Positions 10,730-18,830 of a stretch of DNA of 64,000 nucleotides are shown one piece after another. A program made the position numbers and the translations under genes. Source of the stretch: Opitutaceae bacterium (GTDB lineage Bacteria; Verrucomicrobiota; Verrucomicrobiia; Opitutales; Opitutaceae); the NCBI GenBank assembly GCA_016711225.1, contig JADJTK010000010.1, positions 216,993 through 280,992 on the forward strand, in the 5' to 3' direction. Below the pieces are notes generated by a model that saw only the letters and a list, made by a program, of their open reading frames with translations, had not been told where the DNA came from and made no database searches. Every line of letters begins with the position of its first letter. Positions within the stretch are counted from its first letter, which is position 1.

Positions 10730-11497
10730 ATGGCCCGCAAAATCCTCATCGCTGGTAACTGGAAAATGAACAAGACGGCCTCCGAAGGCGCCGACCTGGC
10801 CAAGGCCATCGTCGTTGCCGCCGGCAAGTCCACCGCCGTCGAGATCGTTGTCTGCCCGCCCTTCACCGCCCTCGAGTCGGTCTCCAAGATCGTCGAAGGC
10901 TCCGACATCAAGCTCGGCGCGCAGAACATGCACGCCGCCGCCTCCGGCGCCTTCACCGGCGAGATCTCCGCGGGAATGCTCCGCTCGCTCTTCTGCTCGT
11001 ACGTGATCCTCGGTCACAGCGAGCGCCGCAGCTACTTCGGCGAGACCGACGCGATCGTGAACGGCAAGGTGCTCGCGGCCCTCAAGGCCCAGCTCAAGCC
11101 CATCCTCTGCGTGGGCGAGACCCTCGCCGAGCGCGAAGGCAACAAGGCCTTTGACGTGGTGCGCACCCAGACCGTCGCCGGCCTGGAAGGTGTCACCAAG
11201 GAGCAGATCGCCGATCTCGTCATCGCCTACGAGCCCGTCTGGGCCATCGGCACCGGCAAGGTCGCCACGACCGCGCAGGCGCAGGAGATCCACGCCTTCA
11301 TCCGCAAGCTGCTCATCGAGAAGTACGGCGAGGCGGCCCAGCGCGTGCGTATCCTCTACGGTGGTTCGATGAAGCCCGATAACGCCCCCGAGCTGCTCGC
11401 GCAGCCCGACATCGACGGTGGCTTGATCGGTGGCGCGGCCCTGCAGGCCCCGTCGTTCCTCGACCTCGTGAAGGCCGGCAGCACCGCCAAGGCCTGA
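10730..11497 (+). CDS. tpiA: Triosephosphate isomerase
   Basis: The product is 255 residues and interconverts dihydroxyacetone phosphate and glyceraldehyde 3-phosphate. Active-site residues are visible: Lys12 in GNWKMNK, His96 in ILGHSERR and Glu168 in AYEPVWAIGTGK. The phosphate-binding YGGSMKPDN and GGLIGGAAL segments are in place near the C-terminus. It completes the gap-pgk-tpiA run and is followed at once by a terminator. Confidence 0.98.
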   Translation: MARKILIAGNWKMNKTASEGADLAKAIVVAAGKSTAVEIVVCPPFTALESVSKIVEGSDIKLGAQNMHAAASGAFTGEISAGMLRSLFCSYVILGHSERRSYFGETDAIVNGKVLAALKAQLKPILCVGETLAEREGNKAFDVVRTQTVAGLEGVTKEQIADLVIAYEPVWAIGTGKVATTAQAQEIHAFIRKLLIEKYGEAAQRVRILYGGSMKPDNAPELLAQPDIDGGLIGGAALQAPSFLDLVKAGSTAKA

Positions 11498-11518
11498 GTC
11501 GAAGTTCCGTCAGTATTT

Positions 11519-11555
11519 GAGCCGCGGCGCCGAGCGATCGGCCCGCGGCTTTTTC
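11519..11555 (+). terminator. Rho-independent terminator after tpiA
   Basis: AGCCGCGG (11520-11527) pairs with CCGCGGCT (11543-11550), followed by a T run. It starts 21 bases after the tpiA stop codon. A REP palindrome begins nine bases later. Confidence 0.9.
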
Positions 11556-11563
11556 ATTCAAGT

Positions 11564-11586
11564 GGCACGGGGCTTCAGCCCGTGCG
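11564..11586. repeat. REP palindrome a
   Basis: This is a 23-base hairpin with a GCTTCAG-type loop flanked by complementary arms GCACGGG and CCCGTGC. It is the most distal copy of the REP family associated with the RAYT gene at 15991-16584. Confidence 0.75.
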
Positions 11587-11662
11587 GCTTGGCTCCGCTC
11601 ACCAATCCCCACCTTTCGCAGTCCCTGGCGTTACTCGGAGCGAATCATGGACCGCGTTGGCC

Positions 11663-11731
11663 GGCCTGCGCTGAAGCAGCAGGCCACGTCGGAGCGGCCG
11701 GCCCACGTGGCACGTGGCTTTAGCCCATGCC
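11663..11731. repeat. REP pair b (two facing REP hairpins)
   Basis: The first REP, 11663-11685, has arms GGCCTGC/GCAGGCC around the loop GCTGAAGCA. The second, 11709-11731, has a CTTTAG-type loop in the opposite orientation. Facing pairs of this kind are the usual BIME arrangement. The pair lies just downstream of the PEP-CTERM gene end. Confidence 0.8.
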
Positions 11732-11776
11732 TTGGGCTCGGCCGGAGGGGGCAGGGGTGGCGTTTGGCGGACGAGA

Positions 11777-12418
11777 CTACTCTCGTCCGCGGCCAACTAG
11801 GCGCCGGCGATGTATCGTCCAACCCAACGCGGCGAGCCCGCAAACCGCCGCCCAAGTCGCCGGTTCAGGGATGGCCGCAACCTGCACACTCGTCGGAGTC
11901 CACTGCGCTTCCCAATTCATGACGCTCCCTATCGTCCCGGGCATGCCGGTCCAGGAGGAGTAGTTCTCCGTGGCCGGTAGGTCGAAGTCTGCGAGGGTTA
12001 GGCCAAGAGGAAGCGAAGTCTGGGAAGGGAACACGTCGGCGGAACTCGCCAGTCCGAAGAAGTACGACCCTCCGAGGAAATTGGACTGGCCAGCCATGAT
12101 CTGCTTGGCCGAGAGGCCGAAGTTGTAACCGTAGGACGGTAACGCCATGGTGACCCCGGCGAAGGTGAGCGTCGCCGGACGGTCATACCACGTCGAGCCG
12201 GCCATGAAGCCCGTATCGCCTTCGGTCATGGGAAACTGGCCTAGATCGACATGGAATTCGACGGTGGCGCCGGTCTGCGCGTAGGCCGGGATCGCGCCAT
12301 TCGTGTTGGTGATCTGACCGGTGACGGTCAGCGCATAATTCTGGGCCGCCGTGGTGGCAGCCGCCGACGACCACACGAGGCAGGCGAGGGTGAAGCCGAG
12401 ACGAAGACGGGTGTGCAT
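11777..12418 (-). CDS. PEP-CTERM sorting-domain protein
   Basis: The product is 213 residues with an N-terminal signal peptide (MHTRLRLGFTLACLVWSSAA, cut after about residue 25). The C-terminus has the classic PEP-CTERM layout: IPEPATWAA, a short hydrophobic helix (AAVCGLAALGW) and a basic tail RRRLVGRG. By family knowledge such proteins are processed at the cell surface by an exosortase, often in exopolysaccharide-producing bacteria. The middle is a beta-rich domain with no family I recognise, so the function is unknown. A good sigma-70-like promoter lies 58 bases upstream, and the gene is flanked by REP palindromes on both sides. Confidence 0.88.
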   Translation of the reverse strand: MHTRLRLGFTLACLVWSSAAATTAAQNYALTVTGQITNTNGAIPAYAQTGATVEFHVDLGQFPMTEGDTGFMAGSTWYDRPATLTFAGVTMALPSYGYNFGLSAKQIMAGQSNFLGGSYFFGLASSADVFPSQTSLPLGLTLADFDLPATENYSSWTGMPGTIGSVMNWEAQWTPTSVQVAAIPEPATWAAVCGLAALGWTIHRRRLVGRGRE

Positions 12419-12475
12419 GACGGGCGGGGCGACGGGAAGCCGGAGAAAAGCCGTTCGGGCCGCAATACCGAAATT

Positions 12476-12504
12476 CTATTACGAACGGTTGGCCCGGCTG
12501 TCAA
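12476..12504 (-). promoter_or_regulatory. Sigma-70-like promoter of the PEP-CTERM gene
   Basis: On the minus strand, TTGACA (12504-12499) is followed by 17 bases and then TAATAG (12481-12476). The -10 box lies about 58 bases before the ATG at 12418. This is the clearest promoter pair in the window. Confidence 0.7.
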
Positions 12505-12611
12505 GAGCCCACAATTTGGACTCATTGAAACTTTGTGACAAGCGCGGTGGCGGGATGTCTCCGTGTCGGGCGGGCCGCTGGATGAGGCAGGGGAATCGAC
12601 GGGTATCCGCC

Positions 12612-12661
12612 GGCCTGTGTTGAAGCACCAGGCCATGTGGCACGTGGCTTCAGCCCGTGCC
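12612..12661. repeat. REP pair c
   Basis: Two facing REP hairpins lie at 12612-12634 (loop GTTGAAGCA) and 12639-12661 (loop GGCTTCAGC). They sit in the 384-base gap between the divergent PEP-CTERM and LRR/Ig genes. Apart from this pair and the PEP-CTERM promoter, the gap contains nothing I can identify. Confidence 0.8.
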
Positions 12662-12802
12662 CGGGCTCGACCGAACGAGACTTCGGTTGCGGCGGAGCGG
12701 AGGGGGGGGGCGACGCGGGCGACAAATCGTCGGCTCCGCTGACTCCAAATGCGGCTGGCCTGCGTATATGAAGTTGAACACTCCTCACCACCGCACCTTG
12801 CC

Positions 12803-15698
12803 ATGGCACCCTCTCGCACTTGTAGCCCCTTCCCCACCTCCTTCGCCACGCGCGCGCTCGCGAAGGGGCCTTGGCTGGCCGCGCGGCTCCGGGTCGCCGT
12901 CGGGGTGATGCTGTGTGCTCTCGCCTTCGTCCCTGCGGCTAAGGCCGAGACGGATGGCGATTTCACCTACACGGTCGTCGGCGATACCGCGACAATCACG
13001 GACTATTCCGGCTATACGTTCCCGATTGGGAAGATTCCGGCGACGCTTTGGAGGCAGGGCGGTCGTTGCGATCGGACCGGCGGTTTTCAAGAATAGGAGC
13101 AGTTATCTCGCTGCGCAGACGATGATCCCCGCGGGCGTGACCGCGATCGGGGATGAGGCGTTTTCCGGCTGTGACGGGCTGGTGGTCGTAAGCTTCCCTG
13201 CCAGCATCGTGACAATCGGGAACTCTGCGTTTGCGGATTGCCCGACGCTAAAGGTCGCCCTGTTCGAGGGGGCTGCTCCCACGATCGGGGATGCGGTCTT
13301 CGCCGGTGCCGCCGAAGCTTTCGCGATCCGCCATAAGAGCGGAGCGAGCGGCTTCACGGCGCCGCATTGGTTTGAGTACAAGTGCAGAGACCAGCTTGCG
13401 CCGACGATTGTCACCCAATGGAGTACCGGCCGAACCGGTGAAGGCGGTAGTGCGGAGTTCCGAGTAACGGCCCTGGGATTCCCAGCGCCCTCTTTCCAGT
13501 GGCAGAAAGAAGGGGTTGATCTTCCGGGGGAGACCGGCCCGACGCTGACGTTGACCAATGTGCGGGCGGAACAGACCGGGCATTACCGTGTAGTAGTATC
13601 GAACTCGCTCGGAACCGTTGCCGGTGACACGGCGACCCTCTCCTTGTTCAGCGACGGACTTTTCACCTACATCGTCAACGGCGATTCGGCGACCATTACC
13701 GGTTGTACGCTCAACCCATTCAGTTTTCCTTACGAGTTGGGACTGGCTATTCCGGCGAACATCGGGGGGCGGCCGGTCAAGGCCATCGGGCCGCATTCCT
13801 TTACCTATCCCTTGGAGACGGGGCCCCTTTCGATTCCGGCCGGCGTGACCACCATCGGAGAATACGCCTTCGGCGGCCTCGGGGTGTCGGGAGAGCTGAC
13901 CCTTCCATCAAGTGTGACCACCATCGGTCGAGGGGCTTTTGGCTACTGTCGCGGATTCAGTGGGCCTCTCATGATTCCCGGCGGTGTTTCCATTATCGAG
14001 GACAACACCTTCCAATGCTGCGCCGGACTGACGGGTGATCTGATGATTCCCGGCGGCGTGACCTCCATCGGCGACTCGGCGTTCGCGGGCTGCAGTGGGC
14101 TGACCATCGCGACCTTTCCTGCCGGTATTCGGGCAATCAGGGATCGAGCCTTCGAAAACTGTACAGCGACGCGATCCGCCCACTTTCTTGGGGACGCCCC
14201 GGAGACGTTCGGGGATGCCGTCTTCGCCGGGACCGCCGCTGATTTCGCGGTCTATTATCGGAGGGGGGCGGCCGGTTTCACTACGCCGCTGTGGCATGGA
14301 TACCCGTGCGTCGAGGAATCTGCGCCCTCCATCCGCACGCAGCCGGTCGACCAGGAGGTCGTAGAATGCGGAGCTGCCAGATTCACGGTCGCAGTGGCCG
14401 GGGGCCCGGCACCGACGATCCAGTGGCAACGAAACGGGGCCGATCTTCCGGGAGAAACCCGCCCGACGCTGAGCCTGCCCTATGTGCAGGCGACACAGGC
14501 CGGGAGCTACCGAGCCGTGGTATCCAATTCGCTCGGGACCGCCGTCAGCACCAGCGTGCTGCTGGCCGTGAATCCGACTCCGGTCCCGATCATCGAAGAA
14601 GTGACGGAGGACGGCTGGCGCTTCGAAGGGTATCCGGCTTCCCTATCGGTGCGGGCGGTAGGGGCCAAGGGGTACCAATGGTGCCGGAATGGTCGCCCCA
14701 TTTCCGGCGCAACCGGATCGACCCTGACCTGGGCCGCGCTGAGTCCGAGCGATGCGGGTTTCTACGACTGCGTCCTCACCGGGCTAAGTGGCAACACGAT
14801 CTCGGCTCCGATCCTGGTTGGTCTTTGGCCGAACGGGCGCGTTTCCGTGTGCTCGATGATGTTCCCACCCCTACAGCCAGGGGACGCGATTCCTCCGGAG
14901 CCCCCGTATACGGCCGGCAGTGTCACAACCAAGCCGGAGTGGCAGAACATGGCGGGTCCTGAGGGGAAGGTCTACGACCAGTTCTTGCTGACCGGTTTGG
15001 CGGGGACGTTCTCCGCCGATTATGGCCAGATTGCCCGTCTATCGTTTCTCGATTTGAACGGTAGCATTGTCCAAGTCGAGCTGTCCGGCCAAGGGGCCAT
15101 TACGGTGGTTCTGGAAGAGGGCTCGGCCACCGGCCCGACGGCCCCGGTGCTCTACGCTCAAGCCGGGGTCCAATACATGAAGGGCAAGGCGACCATTGTG
15201 TTGGCCGGTGCTGACGAGACGACTCACTTCACGATCTACTCGGTGGGCACGGCGAACAATCCCGGCGTCACCCTTCCGGGAGTCGTTTACGACGGCTGGG
15301 TGGATGTCTCGGCCGCCGGCATCGTATCCTGGGACCGCAAGCTTGGCGGAATCCACCTCGGCAATGCCGACTTCAATTCCTCGCTCGGTTACACCGGAAT
15401 CTACGCGCCCACCGTGGCGAGCGTGGGCGGGGTGGTCGTGGTCCATGGCATCAATTCTAGTGGTTCCGCGTTGCCGTATCTGCATTTCGCGCCCGGCGGT
15501 GCGGTGCAGGTCAAGATCGCCGGTAGTTCGCTCTATCAAGCCAGTGGCGACTCGATCAGCACCGCCGGCTTGGCCGGGGTGCAGATGGGCGCCGGACAGG
15601 ATTCCTGCGGCCGGCCGGCCCCGGCCGCGTGGATCCGGACTCGCCTGATTGACCCGGACGGCACCGATGTGACCGCCGCTGTAGTGACTGGCCCGTAG
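12803..15698 (+). CDS. BspA-type LRR and Ig-domain surface protein, one frameshift
   Basis: Two frames join into one 964-residue protein if one T is removed from the TTT at 13047-13049. Before the shift lie a signal peptide (LRVAVGVMLCALAFVPAAKA) and the start of a repeat, DGDFTYTVVGDTATIT. After it comes GGRAVVAIGP. The second repeat copy (near residue 290) reads across the same place in frame (IPANIGGRPVKAIGP), which fixes the site. Order: BspA/LRR_5 block (about 50-190, GVTAIGDEAFSGC), Ig domain (198-285, FQWQKEGVDLP), second LRR_5 block (288-495), second Ig (507-592), Ig-like segment (592-675) and a C-terminal beta domain to 964. A surface adhesin or binding protein is likely by domain content; the ligand is unknown. 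The start at 12803 was chosen for the signal peptide. Confidence 0.8.
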
Positions 15699-15750
15699 AC
15701 GGTTTCTAGGAGGAGAGGGCATGCGGACGGGGTGCCGGCGGGTATCCGCC

Positions 15751-15943
15751 GGCCTGTGCTGAAGCAGCAGGCCACGTGGCACGTGGCTTCAGCCCCCGCC
15801 GAGAGGCTCCGCCAACTGGCCAACACAGTCCGCAGCCTCTGGCGTATCTGCGGCGCGAAGCGCTACGGATCAAGTCTGCCGGCCCGGGCTGAAGCACCGG
15901 GCCACGTCGGAGGGCCACGTGGCGGGGAGCTTCAGCCCCCGCC
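15751..15943. repeat. REP cluster d-e downstream of the RAYT gene
   Basis: Four REP hairpins lie at 15751-15773, 15778-15800, 15881-15903 and 15921-15943. The 15881 copy has arms GGCCCGG/CCGGGCC around GCTGAAGCA, and the 15921 copy has GGCGGGG/CCCCGCC around AGCTTCAGC. The stems differ between copies but stay paired, while the loop is constant. The stretch 15751-15903 is repeated in direct orientation at 16630-16782 with the same 153-base length. Confidence 0.85.
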
Positions 15944-15990
15944 GAAAGCTCGGCCAATCTGCGACCGCGCTCTTCGAGCGCTCTTCATTC

Positions 15991-16584
15991 CTATCGCACC
16001 CACGGATACTCTTCCCACGACCTCACGAGTCCCGCCTTCACCGGGTTCTGTCGAATGTACCCGGTAATGTGTTCGGTCTCGGCGTCATTGCGTGACCAGT
16101 GGTCAAACCACTCGCTTTGCCAGAAGTCGCCCGTGCGCTGGAGAAGCAGGTTGGCAGTGCGCGCGAACCGGCCCTTCAATTGGGAGAGCGTTTGGCGCAG
16201 GGGCTGCGAGTCCGTGCCGATCGGCTTCAACCGCAGATGGACGTGATTCGGCATGGCGACGAAATGGGGAACGGTCCAACGGCTGCCTCCCTCCAGTTGC
16301 TGCAACGTCGCCACCAACGCGGCGGCGACCTTCGGGTTGGTAAAGGGAGCGAAGCCGTTGCCAGCGTCGAGATACTTCTCGCAGGCGAGGAAGTAACGGC
16401 GTTGGAGCTGGGCGAACTCAGGGGAGCTGGGGGCGATCACCCGCAAGGAGCGACGAATCTCGTCGAGCCGTTGGCAGACGTGTGGTGGCAGTGAGCCGGC
16501 GCACCGGATCGTGACGAAGTGTGGCCGGTCGGTGACCTCCCAATGGGGAAGCTGCATGCGCCAACGTTCGCGGGTGTCGGGCAT
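15991..16584 (-). CDS. REP-associated tyrosine transposase (RAYT, Y1/TnpA_REP family)
   Basis: The product is 197 residues, starting MPDTRERWRM. The frame is open further upstream to 16707, but that part is read from the REP sequence, so I do not include it. The HUH metal-binding motif is MPNHVHLRL (His114, His116) and the catalytic tyrosine is Tyr176 in ITGYIRQNPVKAGLV. The WQSEWFDHWSRN segment is also typical of the family. RAYTs nick and join single-stranded DNA at REP hairpins and are thought to spread REPs through genomes. The flanking REPs carry the constant loop GCTGAAGC, which is the probable recognition site; that link is inference from position. Confidence 0.9.
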   Translation of the reverse strand: MPDTRERWRMQLPHWEVTDRPHFVTIRCAGSLPPHVCQRLDEIRRSLRVIAPSSPEFAQLQRRYFLACEKYLDAGNGFAPFTNPKVAAALVATLQQLEGGSRWTVPHFVAMPNHVHLRLKPIGTDSQPLRQTLSQLKGRFARTANLLLQRTGDFWQSEWFDHWSRNDAETEHITGYIRQNPVKAGLVRSWEEYPWVR

Positions 16585-16629
16585 GGCACGAACGTTGGCG
16601 TGTATCCGCCGTTCCCGCAAGTACCTGCC

Positions 16630-16782
16630 GGCCCGGGCTGAAGCACCGGGCCACGTGGCGGGGAGCTTCAGCCCCCGCCGACAAGTTCGGCCAAGCGGCC
16701 AACACAATTCGAAGCAATCGGCGCATCAGAGTCGCGAAGCGTTACAGATCGAGTCGCTCGGCCCGGGCTGAAGCACCGGGCC
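16630..16782. repeat. REP cluster f-g upstream of the RAYT gene
   Basis: REP hairpins lie at 16630-16652, 16657-16679 and 16760-16782. The first and last are identical 23-mers and also identical to 15881-15903. The middle one is identical to 15921-15943. The module is a direct repeat of 15751-15903. Confidence 0.85.
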
Positions 16783-16803
16783 ACGTCCTGCCTTCCTCTC
16801 CTC

Positions 16804-17682
16804 TCAGTTCCCCCGATGCAGGAGCGACTCGACCAAGGCGCGGAGGAAGGCGGTGTCGCCGGGGAGTTTCGACACCTCGGCGAGCGCGGAGGCGGTGTGG
16901 GCGCGGGCGCGCTCGCGGGCGCCGTCCAGCCCGAGCACGCGCACCATCGTGGCCTTCTGCGCGGTGGCGTCCTTGCCGGCGGTCTTGCCCAGCTCGGCGG
17001 AGGTCGCGGTGGCATCGAGCACGTCGTCGATGACTTGGAAAGCGAGGCCGAGTTCGCGGCCGAGGCGACGCAGGGTCTCGAGCTCGGCCGGACTCGCGCC
17101 GCCGATCAGCCCGCCGCAGGCGAGACTGACGGCGATCATTGCGGCTGTCTTGCCGTTGTGGATGAACTCGACCTGATCGCGGGTGGCGGGGATGCGCTCG
17201 GCCTCGATGTCCTCCATCTGGCCGCCGATGAGTTCGGTGCTGCCGGCGGCCTGTCCTAGTCCGCGCACGAGTGCGACGGCGAGTGTGGGGCGATCGGCGT
17301 AGTGGGTGGCGAGCAGGGCAAAAGCGTGGGTGAGCAGCGCGTCGCCGGCGAGGATGGCGGTGGGCTCGTCGAAGGCCTTGTGGCAGGTGGGGCGGCCGCG
17401 GCGTAGGTCGTCGTTGTCGAGCGCGGGCAGGTCGTCGTGGATGAGTGAGTAGGTGTGCACGCACTCGATGGCGGCGGCGGCTGCGGCCGCGTCGCTGCGA
17501 CGGCCGAACAGCTCGGCGGCAGCAAGGACGAGGATCGGTCGGATACGCTTGCCGCCGGCCTCCAGGCTGTAGCGCATGGCCGAGTGCAAGCGGGCCGGAC
17601 GCGTCCGGCCCGCCGGCACGAAGCGGTCGAGGGCTGCTTCGGCTTCGGCGCGGTAGTGCTGCAGTTGGGTAGGGAAATCCAT
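16804..17682 (-). CDS. ispA: Short-chain polyprenyl diphosphate synthase (farnesyl/geranylgeranyl type)
   Basis: The product is 292 residues from ATG 17682. Longer in-frame starts up to 17886 would overlap dapF and carry no family sequence. It condenses isopentenyl diphosphate with allylic diphosphates. The first Asp-rich motif is HDDLPALDNDD (Asp83, Asp84, Asp89), with the four-residue spacing of bacterial IspA enzymes. The second is VIDDVLDAT (Asp219, Asp220, Asp223). GGKRIRPIL and STELIGGQMEDIEAE are also present. The exact chain length made is not readable with confidence. The gene follows dapF on the same strand, 154 bases away, with a hairpin in between. Confidence 0.92.
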   Translation of the reverse strand: MDFPTQLQHYRAEAEAALDRFVPAGRTRPARLHSAMRYSLEAGGKRIRPILVLAAAELFGRRSDAAAAAAAIECVHTYSLIHDDLPALDNDDLRRGRPTCHKAFDEPTAILAGDALLTHAFALLATHYADRPTLAVALVRGLGQAAGSTELIGGQMEDIEAERIPATRDQVEFIHNGKTAAMIAVSLACGGLIGGASPAELETLRRLGRELGLAFQVIDDVLDATATSAELGKTAGKDATAQKATMVRVLGLDGARERARAHTASALAEVSKLPGDTAFLRALVESLLHRGN

Positions 17683-17742
17683 GGCGAGGGGGAGCCTGGC
17701 GAATGATTCCCGGCTCGGGCGGCGCGGCGACGAAATTCCTTC

Positions 17743-17770
17743 GGCGATCGCGGCAGGAGGCGCGATCGCC
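17743..17770 (-). repeat. Perfect hairpin between dapF and ispA
   Basis: GGCGATCGCG (17743-17752) and CGCGATCGCC (17761-17770) form a perfect 10-base stem with an 8-base loop. No T run follows in the minus direction, so it is more likely an mRNA-processing or attenuating hairpin than a full terminator. Confidence 0.6.
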
Positions 17771-17836
17771 GCGACGGAACCTTTCGCGAATCGGCGAGGA
17801 CCGTGCCGTTGAAGGTTGGCGGCCGTGGCCGGGGGC

Positions 17837-18682
17837 CTACTCGGCGCCGTCGAGCATTTCGGGGTTGAGGGTGCCTTCACCGACACGGGTGACGGAACCG
17901 GTCATGCGGATGGCGAAGGCCTCGCCGATCGCGATGCCGATGGTGCCACCGGGCATGTGCACCGTGACCTTCTTGTCGACCAGGCCGAGGCGGTGGGCTA
18001 CCGCCGCGGAGGCCGAGCTGCTGCTGCCGGAGGCGAGGGTGTAGCCGGCGCCGCGCTCCCAGATTTCGATACGGATGTTGGCGCGGTCGAGCACCTGGAG
18101 GAACTGGACGTTGGTGCGGCGCGGGAAATTGACGTGCGTCTCGAGGTGCGGGCCGTAGGTGTGTGCGAGCTCCGGAGACACAGAGGGCAGGGGGATCACG
18201 CAGTGCGGGTTGCCGATGGTGGCGGCGCAGAAGGTGAAGCTGCGGTCCTTCACGGTGATGGTCTCGTTGATTACTTCGCGCTCCGGACCGGCGACGGGGA
18301 TCTTGGTGCTCTCGAAGCTCACGTGGCCCATGTCGACGGTGATCATCCGGCCTCCCTGCATCACATGCACCTCGACGAGGCCGCCGGCGGTGTCGAGCAG
18401 GAAGGGCTCCTCCTTCACCAGGCCGCAGTCGTAGAGGTAGCGCGAGAAGATGCGGATACCGTTGCCGCTCTTCTCGGCCTCGGAGGCGTCGGGGTTGAAG
18501 ATGCGCAGGGCGAAGGGCGCGCGGGTCGAGGAAAGTCGGCCCCAGAGGATGCCGTCGGAGCCGATGCCGAAGTTGCGGTGGCAGATGCGGCGGATTTGCG
18601 CGGGCGACGGCACGTGGCCGACGTGGCACGGGTCCATCACGAGGTAGTCGTTGCCGAGGGCGTGGTATTTGGAGAAGCGCAT
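17837..18682 (-). CDS. dapF: DapF-family diaminopimelate epimerase homologue with both catalytic Cys replaced by Ser
   Basis: The 281-residue product aligns along its whole length with diaminopimelate epimerase: KYHALGNDYLVMD at the start, FGIGSDGIL, IFNPDASEAEKSGNGIR, TIGNPHCVI, NFPRRTNVQF, WERGAGYTLASG and MPGGTIGIAIG. DapF normally interconverts LL- and meso-diaminopimelate with two cysteines, one in CGNG and one in the ACGSGACA segment. Here they are Ser72 (KSGNG) and Ser218 (ASGSSSSA). The fold and substrate-binding residues look preserved, so the change is selective. It could be a serine-based variant lineage, a paralogue with a new substrate, or a weak epimerase. The gene leads a small minus-strand set with ispA. 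Confidence 0.88.
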   Translation of the reverse strand: MRFSKYHALGNDYLVMDPCHVGHVPSPAQIRRICHRNFGIGSDGILWGRLSSTRAPFALRIFNPDASEAEKSGNGIRIFSRYLYDCGLVKEEPFLLDTAGGLVEVHVMQGGRMITVDMGHVSFESTKIPVAGPEREVINETITVKDRSFTFCAATIGNPHCVIPLPSVSPELAHTYGPHLETHVNFPRRTNVQFLQVLDRANIRIEIWERGAGYTLASGSSSSASAAVAHRLGLVDKKVTVHMPGGTIGIAIGEAFAIRMTGSVTRVGEGTLNPEMLDGAE

Positions 18683-18786
18683 GACGAAAGGGGGAAAGGG
18701 AGAACGGGACTAGGAGAGCGGTGGGGCGAATGGACTTGGGCCACTGTCATTCGGCCAAGCTTGGAAAACGCCAGGCATTGGGATCT

Positions 18787-18805
18787 GGCGGGCATAAAGC
18801 CCGCC
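18787..18805. repeat. Short hairpin between dapF and the molybdenum hydroxylase genes
   Basis: GGCGGGC (18787-18793) and GCCCGCC (18799-18805) pair perfectly around ATAAA. It lies 26 bases past the stop codon of the minus-strand hydroxylase gene and may help end that transcript, although no T run follows. Confidence 0.55.
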
Positions 18806-18830
18806 CCACCAAGCGGAAGGGGAAACACTA

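Larger units (their letters stand above)
15751..16782. mobile_element. REPtron: RAYT gene between two 153-base REP modules
   Basis: The Y1 transposase gene (15991-16584, minus) is bracketed by direct copies of a REP-spacer-REP module, 15751-15903 and 16630-16782. The spacers share words such as CCAACACA and CGCGAAGCG in the same order. This is the arrangement expected of a RAYT gene with its cognate REPs. Such elements are usually vertically kept and domesticated rather than freely mobile. Confidence 0.8.

Noticed and set aside
16585..16707. N-terminal extension of the RAYT protein
   Set aside because: It is translated REP sequence; the conserved protein starts at 16584.
11564..16782. Repeated units resembling a CRISPR array
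   Set aside because: The repeats are palindromic REPs in alternating orientation with irregular spacing and genes between them; no cas gene is seen.
17683..17886. Upstream extension of the prenyl diphosphate synthase
   Set aside because: It overlaps dapF and carries no family sequence; ATG 17682 gives the normal length.
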